Source: Halomonas alkalisoli (GTDB lineage Bacteria; Pseudomonadota; Gammaproteobacteria; Pseudomonadales; Halomonadaceae). From it: DNA of 64,000 bases. The number at the start of each line of letters is the position of its first letter. Positions within the stretch are counted from its first letter, which is position 1. Shown here piece by piece: positions 24,792 to 33,875 of the stretch. Location: NCBI RefSeq assembly GCF_021412585.1, contig NZ_JAKCMI010000040.1, positions 41,175 through 105,174 of the forward strand, in the 5' to 3' direction. Made by a program: the position numbers and the translations under genes. Below the pieces are notes generated by a model that saw only the letters and a program-made list of their open reading frames with translations, did not search any database and had not been told where the DNA came from.

Positions 24792-25939
24792 ATGGAAGCC
24801 CTGGCTATGGGTAGCAGCAGGACCAGGCGGCTCCCTTGCCCCTCCTGGCTGGTAAGCAGCACTTGCCCTTGGTGGTCCATGGCGACATCGCGAACCACGG
24901 AGAGGCCAAGACCGGCGCCCACGCCGACGTCTCGCGTAGTAAAGAAGGGCTCGAAGGCACGACTGAGGATCTCTTCCCCCATGCCATGGCCGTTGTCGGA
25001 GATGGTGATCTCTACCATTTCATCGACCAGGCGTGTGGTCACTACTACTTCGCCGTCATCGCTCAGGGCGCGCAAGGCGTTGTTCACGGCATTGTAGATG
25101 GCCTGGCCAACCCTGGCTGGATGGCCGGGTAGCTTCGGCAGAGGCGCCAGTTCGAGGGTAATTGGCGAGCAGGGCTGCAGTTCTGATGTCACCAGCTGGA
25201 CCGAGGTCCGGACCAGGTCGTTGAGATCGAAGACACGATAATCGGTTTGATCAATATTGGCGAAGGCGCGTATATCTTTGATGATATTGGTGATTCTGGC
25301 GGCGCCATCGAGACATTCCGTCAGCAGGCACTGAAAATCCTCGAGCACTTCATGAGGTGAGGGTTCACCCTTTATGGCCTCCTCGATCTCGGAAAGATAC
25401 TCCTGCGCGGTTCTAAGGTTGCTCGCAATGAAGCCGACGGGAGTGTTGATCTCGTGAGCCATGCCAGCGGCCAGTTGCCCGACGGCCCTCAGCCTGGCGC
25501 TTTCATACAGCTTCTGCTGTGAGTCGCGTATAACCGCTATCTGGCTGTCGACCCGCTCCTGCAATGATTCCGAGAGTGCGCGATACCGGGCTTCCGAGGC
25601 TTGTAGTGCCGCATGCTGCTGTTTCAGCTGCTCGTAGTTCGCTTCAGTGGCATTGTGGTGGAGATTGGCCGCCAGACGATATTTCCCCGCGTGAAAGAGC
25701 AGCGTTTCCATCAGTTTGGCGGCCGCCATGCGCTGCTGTTCAGGAAGGTCGCCCCCTAACCAGGCCACTATTTCAAGATTGAACTCCACTGCAGTGGCTT
25801 TCGAATTCGGCTCGTGCAGCAGCTTCACATCGGTGCCGCACAGGCGGGAAAGCAGCGCTATGGCACTATCCACCTGGGACGGGAGTAGCAGCTCTTCCAG
25901 TGTCAGGTCATCTCTGGCATCGAACATGTCAGTAGTCAC
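24788..25939 (-). CDS. Soluble sensor histidine kinase
   Basis: A 383-residue kinase with an unrecognised N-terminal domain (1-100), a coiled coil (about 100-148), His162 in LAAGMAHEINTPVGF, N box IYNAVNNALRAL, G1 DNGHGM, F box AFEPFFTTR and G2 GAGLGLS. There is no membrane segment. The start overlaps the GTPase gene by 11 bp and the stop overlaps the receiver-ATPase start, so the three are co-translated. It probably phosphorylates the receiver of that fusion. Confidence 0.9.
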   Translation of the reverse strand: MTTDMFDARDDLTLEELLLPSQVDSAIALLSRLCGTDVKLLHEPNSKATAVEFNLEIVAWLGGDLPEQQRMAAAKLMETLLFHAGKYRLAANLHHNATEANYEQLKQQHAALQASEARYRALSESLQERVDSQIAVIRDSQQKLYESARLRAVGQLAAGMAHEINTPVGFIASNLRTAQEYLSEIEEAIKGEPSPHEVLEDFQCLLTECLDGAARITNIIKDIRAFANIDQTDYRVFDLNDLVRTSVQLVTSELQPCSPITLELAPLPKLPGHPARVGQAIYNAVNNALRALSDDGEVVVTTRLVDEMVEITISDNGHGMGEEILSRAFEPFFTTRDVGVGAGLGLSVVRDVAMDHQGQVLLTSQEGQGSRLVLLLPIARASI

Positions 25940-26621
25940 TGCTCTGGGTCAGGTGTTCCAGGAAGGTTTTCTGGGTGATGCCGTGCCGGCTCGACAGTGC
26001 ATGCTCTCGGTCGACGGCGGGATACAGTCGTTGCAGCAGCTGCTCGAAGGTTTCGGCGGTACCTTGGCCCTTGAGAGCACTGGAAAGTGTCAAGGGCCAC
26101 CAGGGCGTGTTGAGCCAGCGCCCCTCCAGTGTTTCCTCGCTGACGATCCTGCCGAGATCGCGCTTGTTGAACTGGATGGTCAGGGGGATTTTCTCGATAT
26201 CTAGCCCCACCTTGAGCAGGTTGTCGGCCAGGTTCTCGAAGGAGATGGCGTTGTTCTCCTGTTGGCTCAGCTGCGAATCGGCAACAAAGATGATCCCATC
26301 GGCTCGAGACAGCACGGCTTTGCGCGTGCTGTCATGCTCTACCTGGCCGGGCACGGTATACAGCTTGATACGAAGGTCGATTTCCTGTTCCCGCTTGAAG
26401 CCGATGGGCAGCATGTCGAAGAAGAGCGTCCGATCATCACGGGTCTCCATGATCATCACTTCGCCCTTGCGTTGAGGGTTCAACTGGCCGTGGAGCTGCA
26501 GCAGATTGGTCGTCTTGCCGCTCATGGCAGGGCCGTAGTAAACGACTTTCAGGGAGATCTTGGACATGGAGACTGCCTGTGCCATGCGTTGCTGGATATC
26601 GCAATCGCTTCGTGTCGGCAA
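25929..26621 (-). CDS. MglA-like small GTPase
   Basis: A Ras-like GTPase of the bacterial MglA type, 230 residues from the first ATG or about 212 from ATG at 26567. It shows P-loop GPAMSGKTT, switch DDRTLFFDMLP, VPGQVEHDSTRK in place of DxxGQ, and base-recognition FNKRD. MglA switches set cell polarity or recruit effectors; the linked kinase and PilB-type ATPase suggest control of surface behaviour. It is the first gene of the minus-strand signalling operon. No roadblock-type GAP gene is seen here. Confidence 0.85.
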   Translation of the reverse strand: MPTRSDCDIQQRMAQAVSMSKISLKVVYYGPAMSGKTTNLLQLHGQLNPQRKGEVMIMETRDDRTLFFDMLPIGFKREQEIDLRIKLYTVPGQVEHDSTRKAVLSRADGIIFVADSQLSQQENNAISFENLADNLLKVGLDIEKIPLTIQFNKRDLGRIVSEETLEGRWLNTPWWPLTLSSALKGQGTAETFEQLLQRLYPAVDREHALSSRHGITQKTFLEHLTQSSDY

Positions 26622-26978
26622 TACCGATCAGTATTGATTCTTATTTGACCTATCGGCCGATTCTGGAGAATCTTTAACCGCTTGGATGCTTCCCGGTTAG
26701 CACCGCTCCCCACCAGCTTCCATAACTAGTAGCAGCAAGTACGCATTGTCCTGAATGTTGCCCTGACGAAGGGAGTCGTTATGGAGACGACATGGAAGCA
26801 CTGGATTGCCAGTCTGAGGCCCGCTGGGCAGGCCGAAAGCTCCTGTCTGGCCCAGGCTTGAGCTGATCTGTACGCCGAGCGAATCTTCCACCAAGGCCTT
26901 GGTGTTACGAGCCGGTGTCGTTAAGCTGCACGCTGTTTCGATATCCGTTTCGACACCCAACGCAAAGGAAGCCCCGGC
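26622..26978. other. Intergenic region between divergent mglA-like and nnrU genes
   Basis: About 357 bp that should carry both promoters. An 87-codon minus-strand frame at 26697-26960 has no ribosome site and no recognised similarity, so I do not call it. Confidence 0.5.
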
Positions 26979-27545
26979 ATGTTCGTGATGATTCTTGGCC
27001 TATTGCTCTTTCTTGGTGTGCACTCCGTGCGCATCTTTGCCGACGATTGGCGCAGTGCACAGGTCCAGCGTATGGGGGAACTGGGCTGGAAGGCGGGCTA
27101 TGCCGTGGTGTCGGTCATCGGCCTGGCCATCGCCATCTGGGGTTACGGCCAGATGCGGCTCGATCCCATCTGGATCTGGTTTCCGCCCACGGGCTTGCGC
27201 CATGCCGTTGCGTTGCTGATGATCCCGGCCTTCATCCTGCTGGTGGCGGCCTATGTCCCCGGCAACCATATCAAGGCCAAGTTGGGCCATCCCATGGTGC
27301 TGGCGGTCAAGGTATGGGCCCTGGCTCACCTGCTGGCCAACGGCCGCCTGGGCGACATCGTCTTCTTCGGTGCCTTCCTGGCCTGGGCGGTGCTGGACTT
27401 CCGCTCCGCGCGTCGCCGCCAGCCGGCTCCGCCGACGACGCCCCGCATGGCCGGCACGGCCATTACCGTGGTCGGCGGCCTGATCGCCTATTACCTCTTC
27501 GCCTTCCATCTGCACGTCTGGGTGACCGGTGTGCCGGTGATGTGA
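26979..27545 (+). CDS. NnrU-family membrane protein
   Basis: A 188-residue inner-membrane protein with five or six hydrophobic segments. FLGVHSVRIFADDWR and VWALAHLLANG are signatures of NnrU, a family linked to nitrogen-oxide reduction and also to heme-related reactions. It is a single gene ending just before a strong hairpin. Confidence 0.85.
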   Translation: MFVMILGLLLFLGVHSVRIFADDWRSAQVQRMGELGWKAGYAVVSVIGLAIAIWGYGQMRLDPIWIWFPPTGLRHAVALLMIPAFILLVAAYVPGNHIKAKLGHPMVLAVKVWALAHLLANGRLGDIVFFGAFLAWAVLDFRSARRRQPAPPTTPRMAGTAITVVGGLIAYYLFAFHLHVWVTGVPVM

Positions 27546-27577
27546 AGTCGCCGAGGCCGAAAGCCAAGCCCGTGCCG

Positions 27578-27606
27578 CACCTCCCCCGTGCACGGCGGGG
27601 GAGGTG
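27578..27606. terminator. Bidirectional hairpin between nnrU and SnoaL-like gene
   Basis: CACCTCCCCC (27578-27587) and GGGGGAGGTG (27597-27606) form a perfect 10-bp stem with a 9-nt loop between convergent genes. A T tract is weak, so it may work as a bidirectional or RNA-stabilising hairpin. Confidence 0.65.
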
Positions 27607-27636
27607 CCGTCTTCGACACACGCGCAGGGTCGAATC

Positions 27637-28080
27637 TCAGGGTTCGAGATCGAACAGCGCCTTGCCACTCTCCATCTCGAAGGGGACGGAGAAGTGCTCG
27701 TGCACCACCTTCCACTGGCCCTCGATGCGCCGGTAGCCGCTGGTCATGCGCATCCAGCTCACCTCTGTCTCGCCCTTGTCGTTGGTGCTGCCGCAGCGAT
27801 GCAGGACATGGCAAAAGCCCACGTGGCCGTCGGCGTAGATCGCGATTTCGTGGAGCTCGAAGACCATTGGCCCCGGGCACATCTCCAGGCACGCCAGCCA
27901 GTGGTCACGGTAGGCCGCCACACCCTTGAACTGCAGCTTCGTCACCGCATCGAAGGCGACGATATCCTGGGCATAGTGGGCGACGATGGCATCGATGTCC
28001 TGGGCACGTACCGCGGCAGCCCAGCTTTCCAGCTGTTCCAGCACCGCGGCCTCGGCGGACAGGCCGGTATGGGTCGTCAT
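27637..28080 (-). CDS. SnoaL/NTF2-like protein
   Basis: A 147-residue single-domain protein with the cone-shaped NTF2/SnoaL pattern: helix AAVLEQLESWAAAVRAQDID, AIVAHYAQDIVAFDA, and a C-terminal sheet ending WKVVHEHFSVPF. The start at 28080 has GAGGAGG upstream. The family includes isomerases, hydrolases and ligand-binding proteins, so the reaction cannot be told. Confidence 0.8.
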   Translation of the reverse strand: MTTHTGLSAEAAVLEQLESWAAAVRAQDIDAIVAHYAQDIVAFDAVTKLQFKGVAAYRDHWLACLEMCPGPMVFELHEIAIYADGHVGFCHVLHRCGSTNDKGETEVSWMRMTSGYRRIEGQWKVVHEHFSVPFEMESGKALFDLEP

Positions 28081-28246
28081 GGGGCACCTCCTCGGTTTGA
28101 ATCGTCGGGTCAATCGTCAGTCTGGCATCTTCCTGTCGTTCGGGCGGCGATGGAATCGACCTCCGGCTGCCAGGTGGCGGCAATCCGCCTACCTTGAGAG
28201 GTGGCGCCGTACGATCTGTCACTGCATGTCGGTTGTCTGGGCTATC

Positions 28247-28260
28247 TTGACTTGCATCAA
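28247..28260. promoter_or_regulatory. FNR/ANR-type box upstream of alcohol dehydrogenase
   Basis: TTGACTTGCATCAA differs by one base from the FNR/ANR consensus TTGAT-N4-ATCAA and lies 92 bp upstream of the dehydrogenase start. Oxygen-dependent control would be plausible, but a single match can occur by chance. Confidence 0.35.
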
Positions 28261-28351
28261 GGTGATGTCTGCCATCCTTGGCGGATAGTGTAGTGGTGGC
28301 CATCGCACTTTTCTTCGCCAACGACCAGTCGACCACAGGGGAACCACCACC

Positions 28352-29431
28352 ATGCCAGCCATGATGAAAGCCGCCATCTTCGTCGAGCCGGGACGCATCG
28401 AGATCGATGACAAGCCGATTCCGAAGATCGGGCCCAACGATGCTCTGCTTCGTGTTACCACGACCACCATCTGCGGCACCGATGTGCATATCCTCAAGGG
28501 CGAGTATCCGGTGGAGAAGGGATTGACCATTGGTCATGAGCCGGTGGGGGTGATCGAGAAACTGGGGGCCAACGTGCAGGGGTATATCGAAGGCCAGCGG
28601 GTCATTGCCGGTGCCATCTGCCCGAGCTTTACCTCCTACGCCTGCCAGGATGGCTGTAGTGCCCAGGATGGCGGCCACCACGCCCATGGCTACAAGCCCA
28701 TGGGTGGCTGGCGCTTCGGCAATACCATCGATGGCGCCCAGGCGGAGTACCTGCTGGTGCCGGACGCCCAGGCCAATCTCTCGCCGGTGCCGGACGGCCT
28801 CACTGATGAGCAGGTGTTGATGTGCCCCGATATCATGTCGACCGGCTTCGCCGGGGCGGAATCGGCCGGCATCAAGATTGGCGACACGGTGGCGGTCTTT
28901 GCCCAGGGGCCCATCGGGTTGTGCGCCACCGCCGGGGCTCGGCTGCGCGGGGCAGGCTTGATCATTGCCGTGGATGGCGTCGACGAGCGGCTCGAGATGG
29001 CGCGGCAGATGGGGGCCGATATCACCCTCGACTTCCGCAAGGTCGACGTGGTGTCGGAAATCCTCAAGCTCACCGGCGGTCGTGGGGTCGACGCCTCCAT
29101 CGAGGCGCTCGGTCTACAGTCCACCTTCGAATCGGCGCTGAAGGTGCTCAAGCCTGGCGGCACGCTCTCGAGCCTCGGCGTCTATTCCGGCGATCTGACC
29201 ATCCCGCTGGGTGCCTTTTGTGCCGGGCTTGGCGACCACAAGATCGTCACCTCGCTCTGCCCGGGCGGCAAGGAGCGCATGCGTCGGCTGATGCAGGTGA
29301 TCGAAACCGGCCGGCTGGACCTGGGTCCCATGGTCACGCATCGCTACCCACTGGAGCAGATCGTCGATGCCTACGATCTCTTTTCTCACCAGCGCGACGG
29401 CGTGCTGAAGGTGGCCATCCAGGCGAGTTGA
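28352..29431 (+). CDS. Zinc-dependent alcohol dehydrogenase
   Basis: A 359-residue medium-chain dehydrogenase. Catalytic zinc ligands are Cys41 (ICGTDVHILKG) and His62-Glu63 (GHEP); the Rossmann fold begins VAVFAQGPIGL with a cofactor acidic residue in IIAVDG, favouring NAD. CQDGCSAQDGGH replaces the usual four-Cys structural zinc loop, as in bacterial isopropanol-type dehydrogenases. These enzymes oxidise short secondary or primary alcohols. It stands alone, with an FNR-like box upstream. Confidence 0.85.
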   Translation: MPAMMKAAIFVEPGRIEIDDKPIPKIGPNDALLRVTTTTICGTDVHILKGEYPVEKGLTIGHEPVGVIEKLGANVQGYIEGQRVIAGAICPSFTSYACQDGCSAQDGGHHAHGYKPMGGWRFGNTIDGAQAEYLLVPDAQANLSPVPDGLTDEQVLMCPDIMSTGFAGAESAGIKIGDTVAVFAQGPIGLCATAGARLRGAGLIIAVDGVDERLEMARQMGADITLDFRKVDVVSEILKLTGGRGVDASIEALGLQSTFESALKVLKPGGTLSSLGVYSGDLTIPLGAFCAGLGDHKIVTSLCPGGKERMRRLMQVIETGRLDLGPMVTHRYPLEQIVDAYDLFSHQRDGVLKVAIQAS

Positions 29432-29637
29432 GTGAGAGGGAAACTAGCGTTGAAACGATATACGTAGCTTTCTTCACAGGGTGCTAACCTAGATTAACGG
29501 TATTGAACGGTCATTCAATGATCATCCAGCCGTCATGAATTAGCGCGATAGTTTCGTTGGCGCATTGCGAGGCCGGTGGCAACGTTGCCCATCGGTCTCG
29601 ATACCCCTGTGTCAGAGCCCTCATGGAGAGACCCGTC

Positions 29638-30753
29638 ATGTCGTTCACTCGTCGCCGTTTCCTGCAAGGCACCCTGGCCGCTGGCGCGGTCGCTACCGTG
29701 CCGTCGTTCTACATCAACAAGGTGCTGGCCCAGGATCAGACCCTGCGTATCTACGCCTGGGCCGGCTATTTCACCGATGAAATGCTGGCCGACTTCACCG
29801 AGAAGACCGGCATACGCGCCACCTTCACGCCCTATGGCACCAACGACGAGCTGATGAACTCGCTGCGGGCCACCGATGGCAGCGGCTTCGACGTGATCAT
29901 GCCCACGGTGGACCGGGTGCCGGGCTATCTCGACTATGACCTGGTGCAGCCGCTGGACGAGTCGCGGATCAACTGGGACGGTGCCCTGGACAGTGCCATC
30001 GAGGGCTCCGAGGTCGGCGGCGTGGTGGATGGCAAGCGCTTCTTCGCTCCCAGCGACTGGGGCACCGAGGCGATCACCTGGCATCGCCGATATGCCGACG
30101 TGGACCGCGCCAACCTCAGCTATGCCGACCTGTGGAACCCCGATCACGGGCAGGGCGTAACGGTTCGCGGCCACTCGGCGCTGGTGGGTATCGGGCTGTG
30201 GCTGGAGCGAGAGGGCCGGCTGCCGTTCCCGATGCTCGACTCCTACAAGTCCGAAGAGGCGATGCGCGCCAACTTCGACGTCATCGTCGAGGAGGCGGCC
30301 AAGCACAAGCACATGCTGGCCCAGTTCTGGGATACCGAGAACGAGGCCCAGGCCGCTTTCCGTACCAATGGCGCCATCATCGGCCAGACCTGGGACTCCA
30401 CCGCCTTCCGCCTGCAGCAGGAGGGTGAGGACATCGCCTACGGCGCACCGAAGGAGGGGGCCCTGGCCTGGATGGAAGGCTTCGTGATTCCCAAGAACGC
30501 CCAGAACCCCGATGCCGTCTACGAGCTGATCAACTGGTACTACACCCCCGAAGCCGGCGCCATGTTCGTCAAGGCGACCGGTTACAACTCCACCTCCAAG
30601 GGCGCCACCGAGCTGCTGCCCGAGGAGACGCGTCAGTTCTTCACCGACTCCTACACCGAAGAGGATCTGGCCAACCTCTGGTGGTGGCCGATCCAGGAGC
30701 CCTGGTATGTGGCGCTGCGCAATGAGTATCAGGATCGCTATTTGAGCGCGTGA
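29638..30753 (+). CDS. Periplasmic polyamine-type substrate-binding protein (PotD/PotF-like)
   Basis: A 371-residue binding protein of an ABC importer. The start at 29638 gives a twin-arginine signal SFTRRRFLQG with cleavage near AQD (about 32). The mature part, LRIYAWAGYFTDEMLADF, FDVIMPTVDRVPGY, YTPEAGAMFVKATGYN, is the PotD/PotF fold for spermidine, putrescine or related compounds. It is 264 bp ahead of the ATPase and two permease genes, with hairpin repeats between. Confidence 0.85.
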   Translation: MSFTRRRFLQGTLAAGAVATVPSFYINKVLAQDQTLRIYAWAGYFTDEMLADFTEKTGIRATFTPYGTNDELMNSLRATDGSGFDVIMPTVDRVPGYLDYDLVQPLDESRINWDGALDSAIEGSEVGGVVDGKRFFAPSDWGTEAITWHRRYADVDRANLSYADLWNPDHGQGVTVRGHSALVGIGLWLEREGRLPFPMLDSYKSEEAMRANFDVIVEEAAKHKHMLAQFWDTENEAQAAFRTNGAIIGQTWDSTAFRLQQEGEDIAYGAPKEGALAWMEGFVIPKNAQNPDAVYELINWYYTPEAGAMFVKATGYNSTSKGATELLPEETRQFFTDSYTEEDLANLWWWPIQEPWYVALRNEYQDRYLSA

Positions 30754-30833
30754 GTTGGGTCATAAGCATAGAGGCACGTAGCGCAATAAGCTGACATCGC
30801 AAAGGCGCTGGCACTGAATGCAGCGGCGCGCGG

Positions 30834-30886
30834 CGATCGACAGGGATGTCGATCGAGGATAGGCAACAGGGATGTTGTTCCTATCC
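30834..30886. repeat. Two tandem hairpins with GGGA loops
   Basis: CGATCGACA-GGGA-TGTCGATCG (30834-30855) is followed by GGATAGG...CCTATCC (30857-30886), which also has an AACA-GGGA-TGTT core. Similar CA-GGGA-TG hairpins occur at 36524-36563. They lie between the binding-protein gene and the ATPase gene, where REP-like elements often tune differential transcript stability. Confidence 0.7.
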
Positions 30887-31016
30887 GACGCGCAGGCCGC
30901 AAATGAAGTGCCAGGTCCACGCCTTTGTGGTCAGCGGTTGCGCTGACGTGCCGTTTTGCCGAGGGGAGAGTCAGCAGCTGTCACTTCGGCATTCAGTTCA
31001 AGAAGGCAACGATTGA

Positions 31017-32192
31017 ATGGACGGTAGCGTTAGATTGGATGAGGTGGTGATGCGTTTCGGCGACTTCACCGCCATCGAGAAGACATCGCTTACGATCGGC
31101 TCGGGGGAGTTCTTCAGTTTTCTCGGCCCTTCGGGGTGTGGCAAGACGACCCTGCTCAATATTGTCAGTGGCTTCCTCGTGCCGAGCCAAGGGCAGGTCT
31201 TCATCGGCGAGGAGCCGGTCGCCGGGGTTCCGGTCAACCGTCGCCCCACGGCGATGATCTTCCAGAACCTGGCGCTCTTTCCGTTGATGACGGTATTCGA
31301 GAACATCGAGTTCGGCCTGGAGGTGCGTGGTGTCGGCAAGAAGCAGCGTCGTGAGACGTCCGAGCGATTGCTGGCGCTGGTCGCCCTCGAGGGCAGCGGC
31401 CCCAAGCAGGTGACCGAGCTCTCCGGCGGCCAGAAGCAGCGGGTGGCCATTGCACGGGCGCTGGCGGTGGAGCCCCGGGTGCTGCTGCTCGACGAACCCC
31501 TCTCGGCGCTGGACCTGAAGCTGCGCCAGCATATGCGGGCCGAGCTCAAGACGATTCAGCGCAAGACCGGCATCACCTTCATCTATATCACCCACGACCA
31601 GGGCGAGGCATTGACCATGTCCGACCGGGTCGCGGTGATGTCGGCGGGGCGGATCCAGCAGGTCGCCGACCCCATGACGCTCTATCGCAGCCCGGCAACC
31701 GGCTTCGTCGCGGCCTTCGTCGGCGAGAACAACCGCCTCGAGAGCAGGCTCGTGGACCGGGAAGGGCAGCGGGTTCGCCTGGACGGCGGTGCGCTGGGCG
31801 AACTCGTCGGCAGCGCGGGGGAGGGCGTTAGCCTGGGGAACGGCGACCGGGTGGCGCTCTACGTTCGACCCGAGCATCTCAAGCCGGTGGCCGCCGATGC
31901 CGCCGGGCCGCGGCTCGAGGGGGAAATCGAAGCGGTGCATTTCGAGGGCGCCTCGGTGATGCTGGAGACGCGACTGACGGCCTCCGGGGAGAAGCTGCGG
32001 GTACAGCTTGGCCATGAGGTGTCACGCCAGTATGCGGACTCGCTCAGCGTGGGCCAGCGAATGACATTCGGCTATGACCCGGCGGATGCGGTGGTGCTGC
32101 CCGATGACGGTAGCGCCGTGGTCGACGAAACCACCGGCGAGATGGTGGAAAGCCGTACCGCGGCGGGAGGCGCTCATGTTTCGTCAGCTTAG
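31017..32192 (+). CDS. ABC transporter ATPase (PotA-like)
   Basis: A 391-residue ATPase: Walker A GPSGCGKTT, Q loop IFQNLALFPLM, signature LSGGQKQRVAIARAL, Walker B LLLDEPLSALD and switch HisD in YITHDQGEA. The C-terminal 130 residues form the TOBE/OB regulatory domain (LYVRPEHLKPV). It powers the importer formed with the two following permeases. The end overlaps the next start by 17 bp. Confidence 0.95.
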   Translation: MDGSVRLDEVVMRFGDFTAIEKTSLTIGSGEFFSFLGPSGCGKTTLLNIVSGFLVPSQGQVFIGEEPVAGVPVNRRPTAMIFQNLALFPLMTVFENIEFGLEVRGVGKKQRRETSERLLALVALEGSGPKQVTELSGGQKQRVAIARALAVEPRVLLLDEPLSALDLKLRQHMRAELKTIQRKTGITFIYITHDQGEALTMSDRVAVMSAGRIQQVADPMTLYRSPATGFVAAFVGENNRLESRLVDREGQRVRLDGGALGELVGSAGEGVSLGNGDRVALYVRPEHLKPVAADAAGPRLEGEIEAVHFEGASVMLETRLTASGEKLRVQLGHEVSRQYADSLSVGQRMTFGYDPADAVVLPDDGSAVVDETTGEMVESRTAAGGAHVSSA

Positions 32193-33063
32193 TGCCCGTT
32201 TCGGCGGACCGCTGGCGGTTGCGATCCTCACGCTGCTCGGCATCTGGTTGATCGTGATGGTGACCCTGCCGCAGCTGCAGATGATCGAGTACTCGCTCAA
32301 GCCCAACCTGCTGCCGGCCCAGGTCGGGGGGCCGGAGGATCGGTTGACCATCGCCAACTACGCGACGCTGTTCAACAACGACATCCATCGCTCCATCTTC
32401 TTCAAGACCCTCTGGTCGAGCGTGCTGGTCACGGTGTTGACCTTGATCGTGAGCTATCCGCTGGCCTGGTACCTGGCCAAGGTCGCCACCCCGCGCCAGG
32501 CGGCGCTTTGCATCCTGTTGCTGATCATTCCCTTCTGGATCAACGAGATCCTGCGCACCTACTCCTGGTTCATCATCCTGGCGTTTCGCGGGCCGCTCAA
32601 CGAGGTCTTGATGATGCTGGGCCTGATCGACCGCCCGATCCGCTTCCTCAGCGGCGATGCCGGAGTGATGGTGGGGATGGTCTACGCCTACATCCTGTTC
32701 ATGGTCTTTCCGGTCTACAACGCCATCGAGAGCCTCGACGACAACCAGGTGCGCGCGGCGCGGGACCTGGGGGCCGGCACCGTGCGCACCCACCGGCGCA
32801 TCGTGATTCCCCATGCCAAGCCGGGCATCGCCACCGGCTGCATCATGACCTTCATGCTCGCCGCCGGCAGCTACGCGGTGCCGGCGCTGCTGGGCTCGCC
32901 CGGCAGCCGCTGGTTTACCCAGATCATCTACAACTGGTTCTTCGAAGGCGGCAACTGGAACCAGGGGGCGGCCTACGCCTTCCTGCTGCTGGTGCTGTGT
33001 ATCGGCTTCATGTCGCTGGTCATGAAGATCTTCAAGGTAGGTTTGGGGGACATTGCCAAATGA
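32176..33063 (+). CDS. ABC transporter permease (PotB-like)
   Basis: A 295-residue permease with six membrane segments and the cytoplasmic coupling motif AARDLGAGTVRTHRRIVIPHAKPGI (EAA loop). ATG at 32176 lies inside the end of the ATPase gene. PLLGSPGSRWFTQIIYNWF is typical of PotB/PotH. It forms half of the translocation channel. Confidence 0.93.
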   Translation: MFRQLSARFGGPLAVAILTLLGIWLIVMVTLPQLQMIEYSLKPNLLPAQVGGPEDRLTIANYATLFNNDIHRSIFFKTLWSSVLVTVLTLIVSYPLAWYLAKVATPRQAALCILLLIIPFWINEILRTYSWFIILAFRGPLNEVLMMLGLIDRPIRFLSGDAGVMVGMVYAYILFMVFPVYNAIESLDDNQVRAARDLGAGTVRTHRRIVIPHAKPGIATGCIMTFMLAAGSYAVPALLGSPGSRWFTQIIYNWFFEGGNWNQGAAYAFLLLVLCIGFMSLVMKIFKVGLGDIAK

Positions 33064-33875
33064 GTTCGCAGCGATTGATGGCCTTCGGCCTGCGCTTCTA
33101 CGTGGTGGTCTTCTTCGTCTACCTGTTCCTGCCACTGCTGATCATGGCGGCGGCCACCTTCAACGACAGCCGCTTCCCCACGGTGACCCCCTGGGATGGC
33201 ACCACCCTGCGCTGGTTCGGTGAGCTGGCGGCCGATGGCGGCATGTGGCAGGCGCTGGGCAACAGCGCGATCGTGGCCGTCGGGGTACTCTGCCTGGCCG
33301 TGCCCATCGGCATCGCCACGGCGCTGTTCCTCAATACGGTCTCGAGCCGCGCCAAGCCGTTCCTCTATGCCCTGATCCTCTCGCCCCTGCTCACGCCCGG
33401 CGTGATCATCGGCATCTCGACGCTGATCTTCTGGCGCCAGTTCGGGGTGAGCGGCGGCATCTTCCTCACCGTGCTGGGTCAGGCCACCTTCATCGCCGCC
33501 TATGTGATGCTGATGGTCACCGCCCGGCTGCAGCGTTTCGACCGCACCATGGAGCGGGCCGCGCTGGACCTGGGGGCGAGCCAGTGGCAGATGTTCCGGC
33601 GAATCCTGCTGCCGTACCTCAAGCCGGCGATCTACTCGGCTGGGGTGATCGCCTTCCTGCAATCCTTCGAGAACTACAACACCACCCTGTTCGTGGTCGG
33701 CTACGACACGACCCTTACCGTCTATATCGCCTCCAAGGTACGCACCGGCCTCACCCCCGCAGTCAACGCCCTGGGGCTGATACTGATCCTCGTCACCGTG
33801 CTACTGGCCATCGCCTACGAGGTGAAGCGCCGGCGCGAGGAAGCGGTTCGGATTCGGGCGCAAGCCGGTGTCTAG
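33060..33875 (+). CDS. ABC transporter permease (PotC-like)
   Basis: A 271-residue permease with six membrane segments and the EAA loop RAALDLGASQWQMFRRILLP. ATG at 33060 overlaps the previous stop (ATGA); the frame can be opened further upstream to 32508 but that part is the antisense-frame shadow of PotB. FENYNTTLFVVGYDTTL matches PotC/PotI. The stop overlaps the end of the convergent LysR gene by 4 bp. Confidence 0.93.
   Translation: MSSQRLMAFGLRFYVVVFFVYLFLPLLIMAAATFNDSRFPTVTPWDGTTLRWFGELAADGGMWQALGNSAIVAVGVLCLAVPIGIATALFLNTVSSRAKPFLYALILSPLLTPGVIIGISTLIFWRQFGVSGGIFLTVLGQATFIAAYVMLMVTARLQRFDRTMERAALDLGASQWQMFRRILLPYLKPAIYSAGVIAFLQSFENYNTTLFVVGYDTTLTVYIASKVRTGLTPAVNALGLILILVTVLLAIAYEVKRRREEAVRIRAQAGV

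Noticed and set aside
26697..26960. 87-codon minus-strand frame between mglA-like and nnrU genes
   Set aside because: No ribosome site or recognised similarity; probably regulatory sequence.
32508..33059. Long upstream extension of the PotC-like gene
   Set aside because: It overlaps PotB completely in another frame; the ATGA junction at 33060 is the convincing start.
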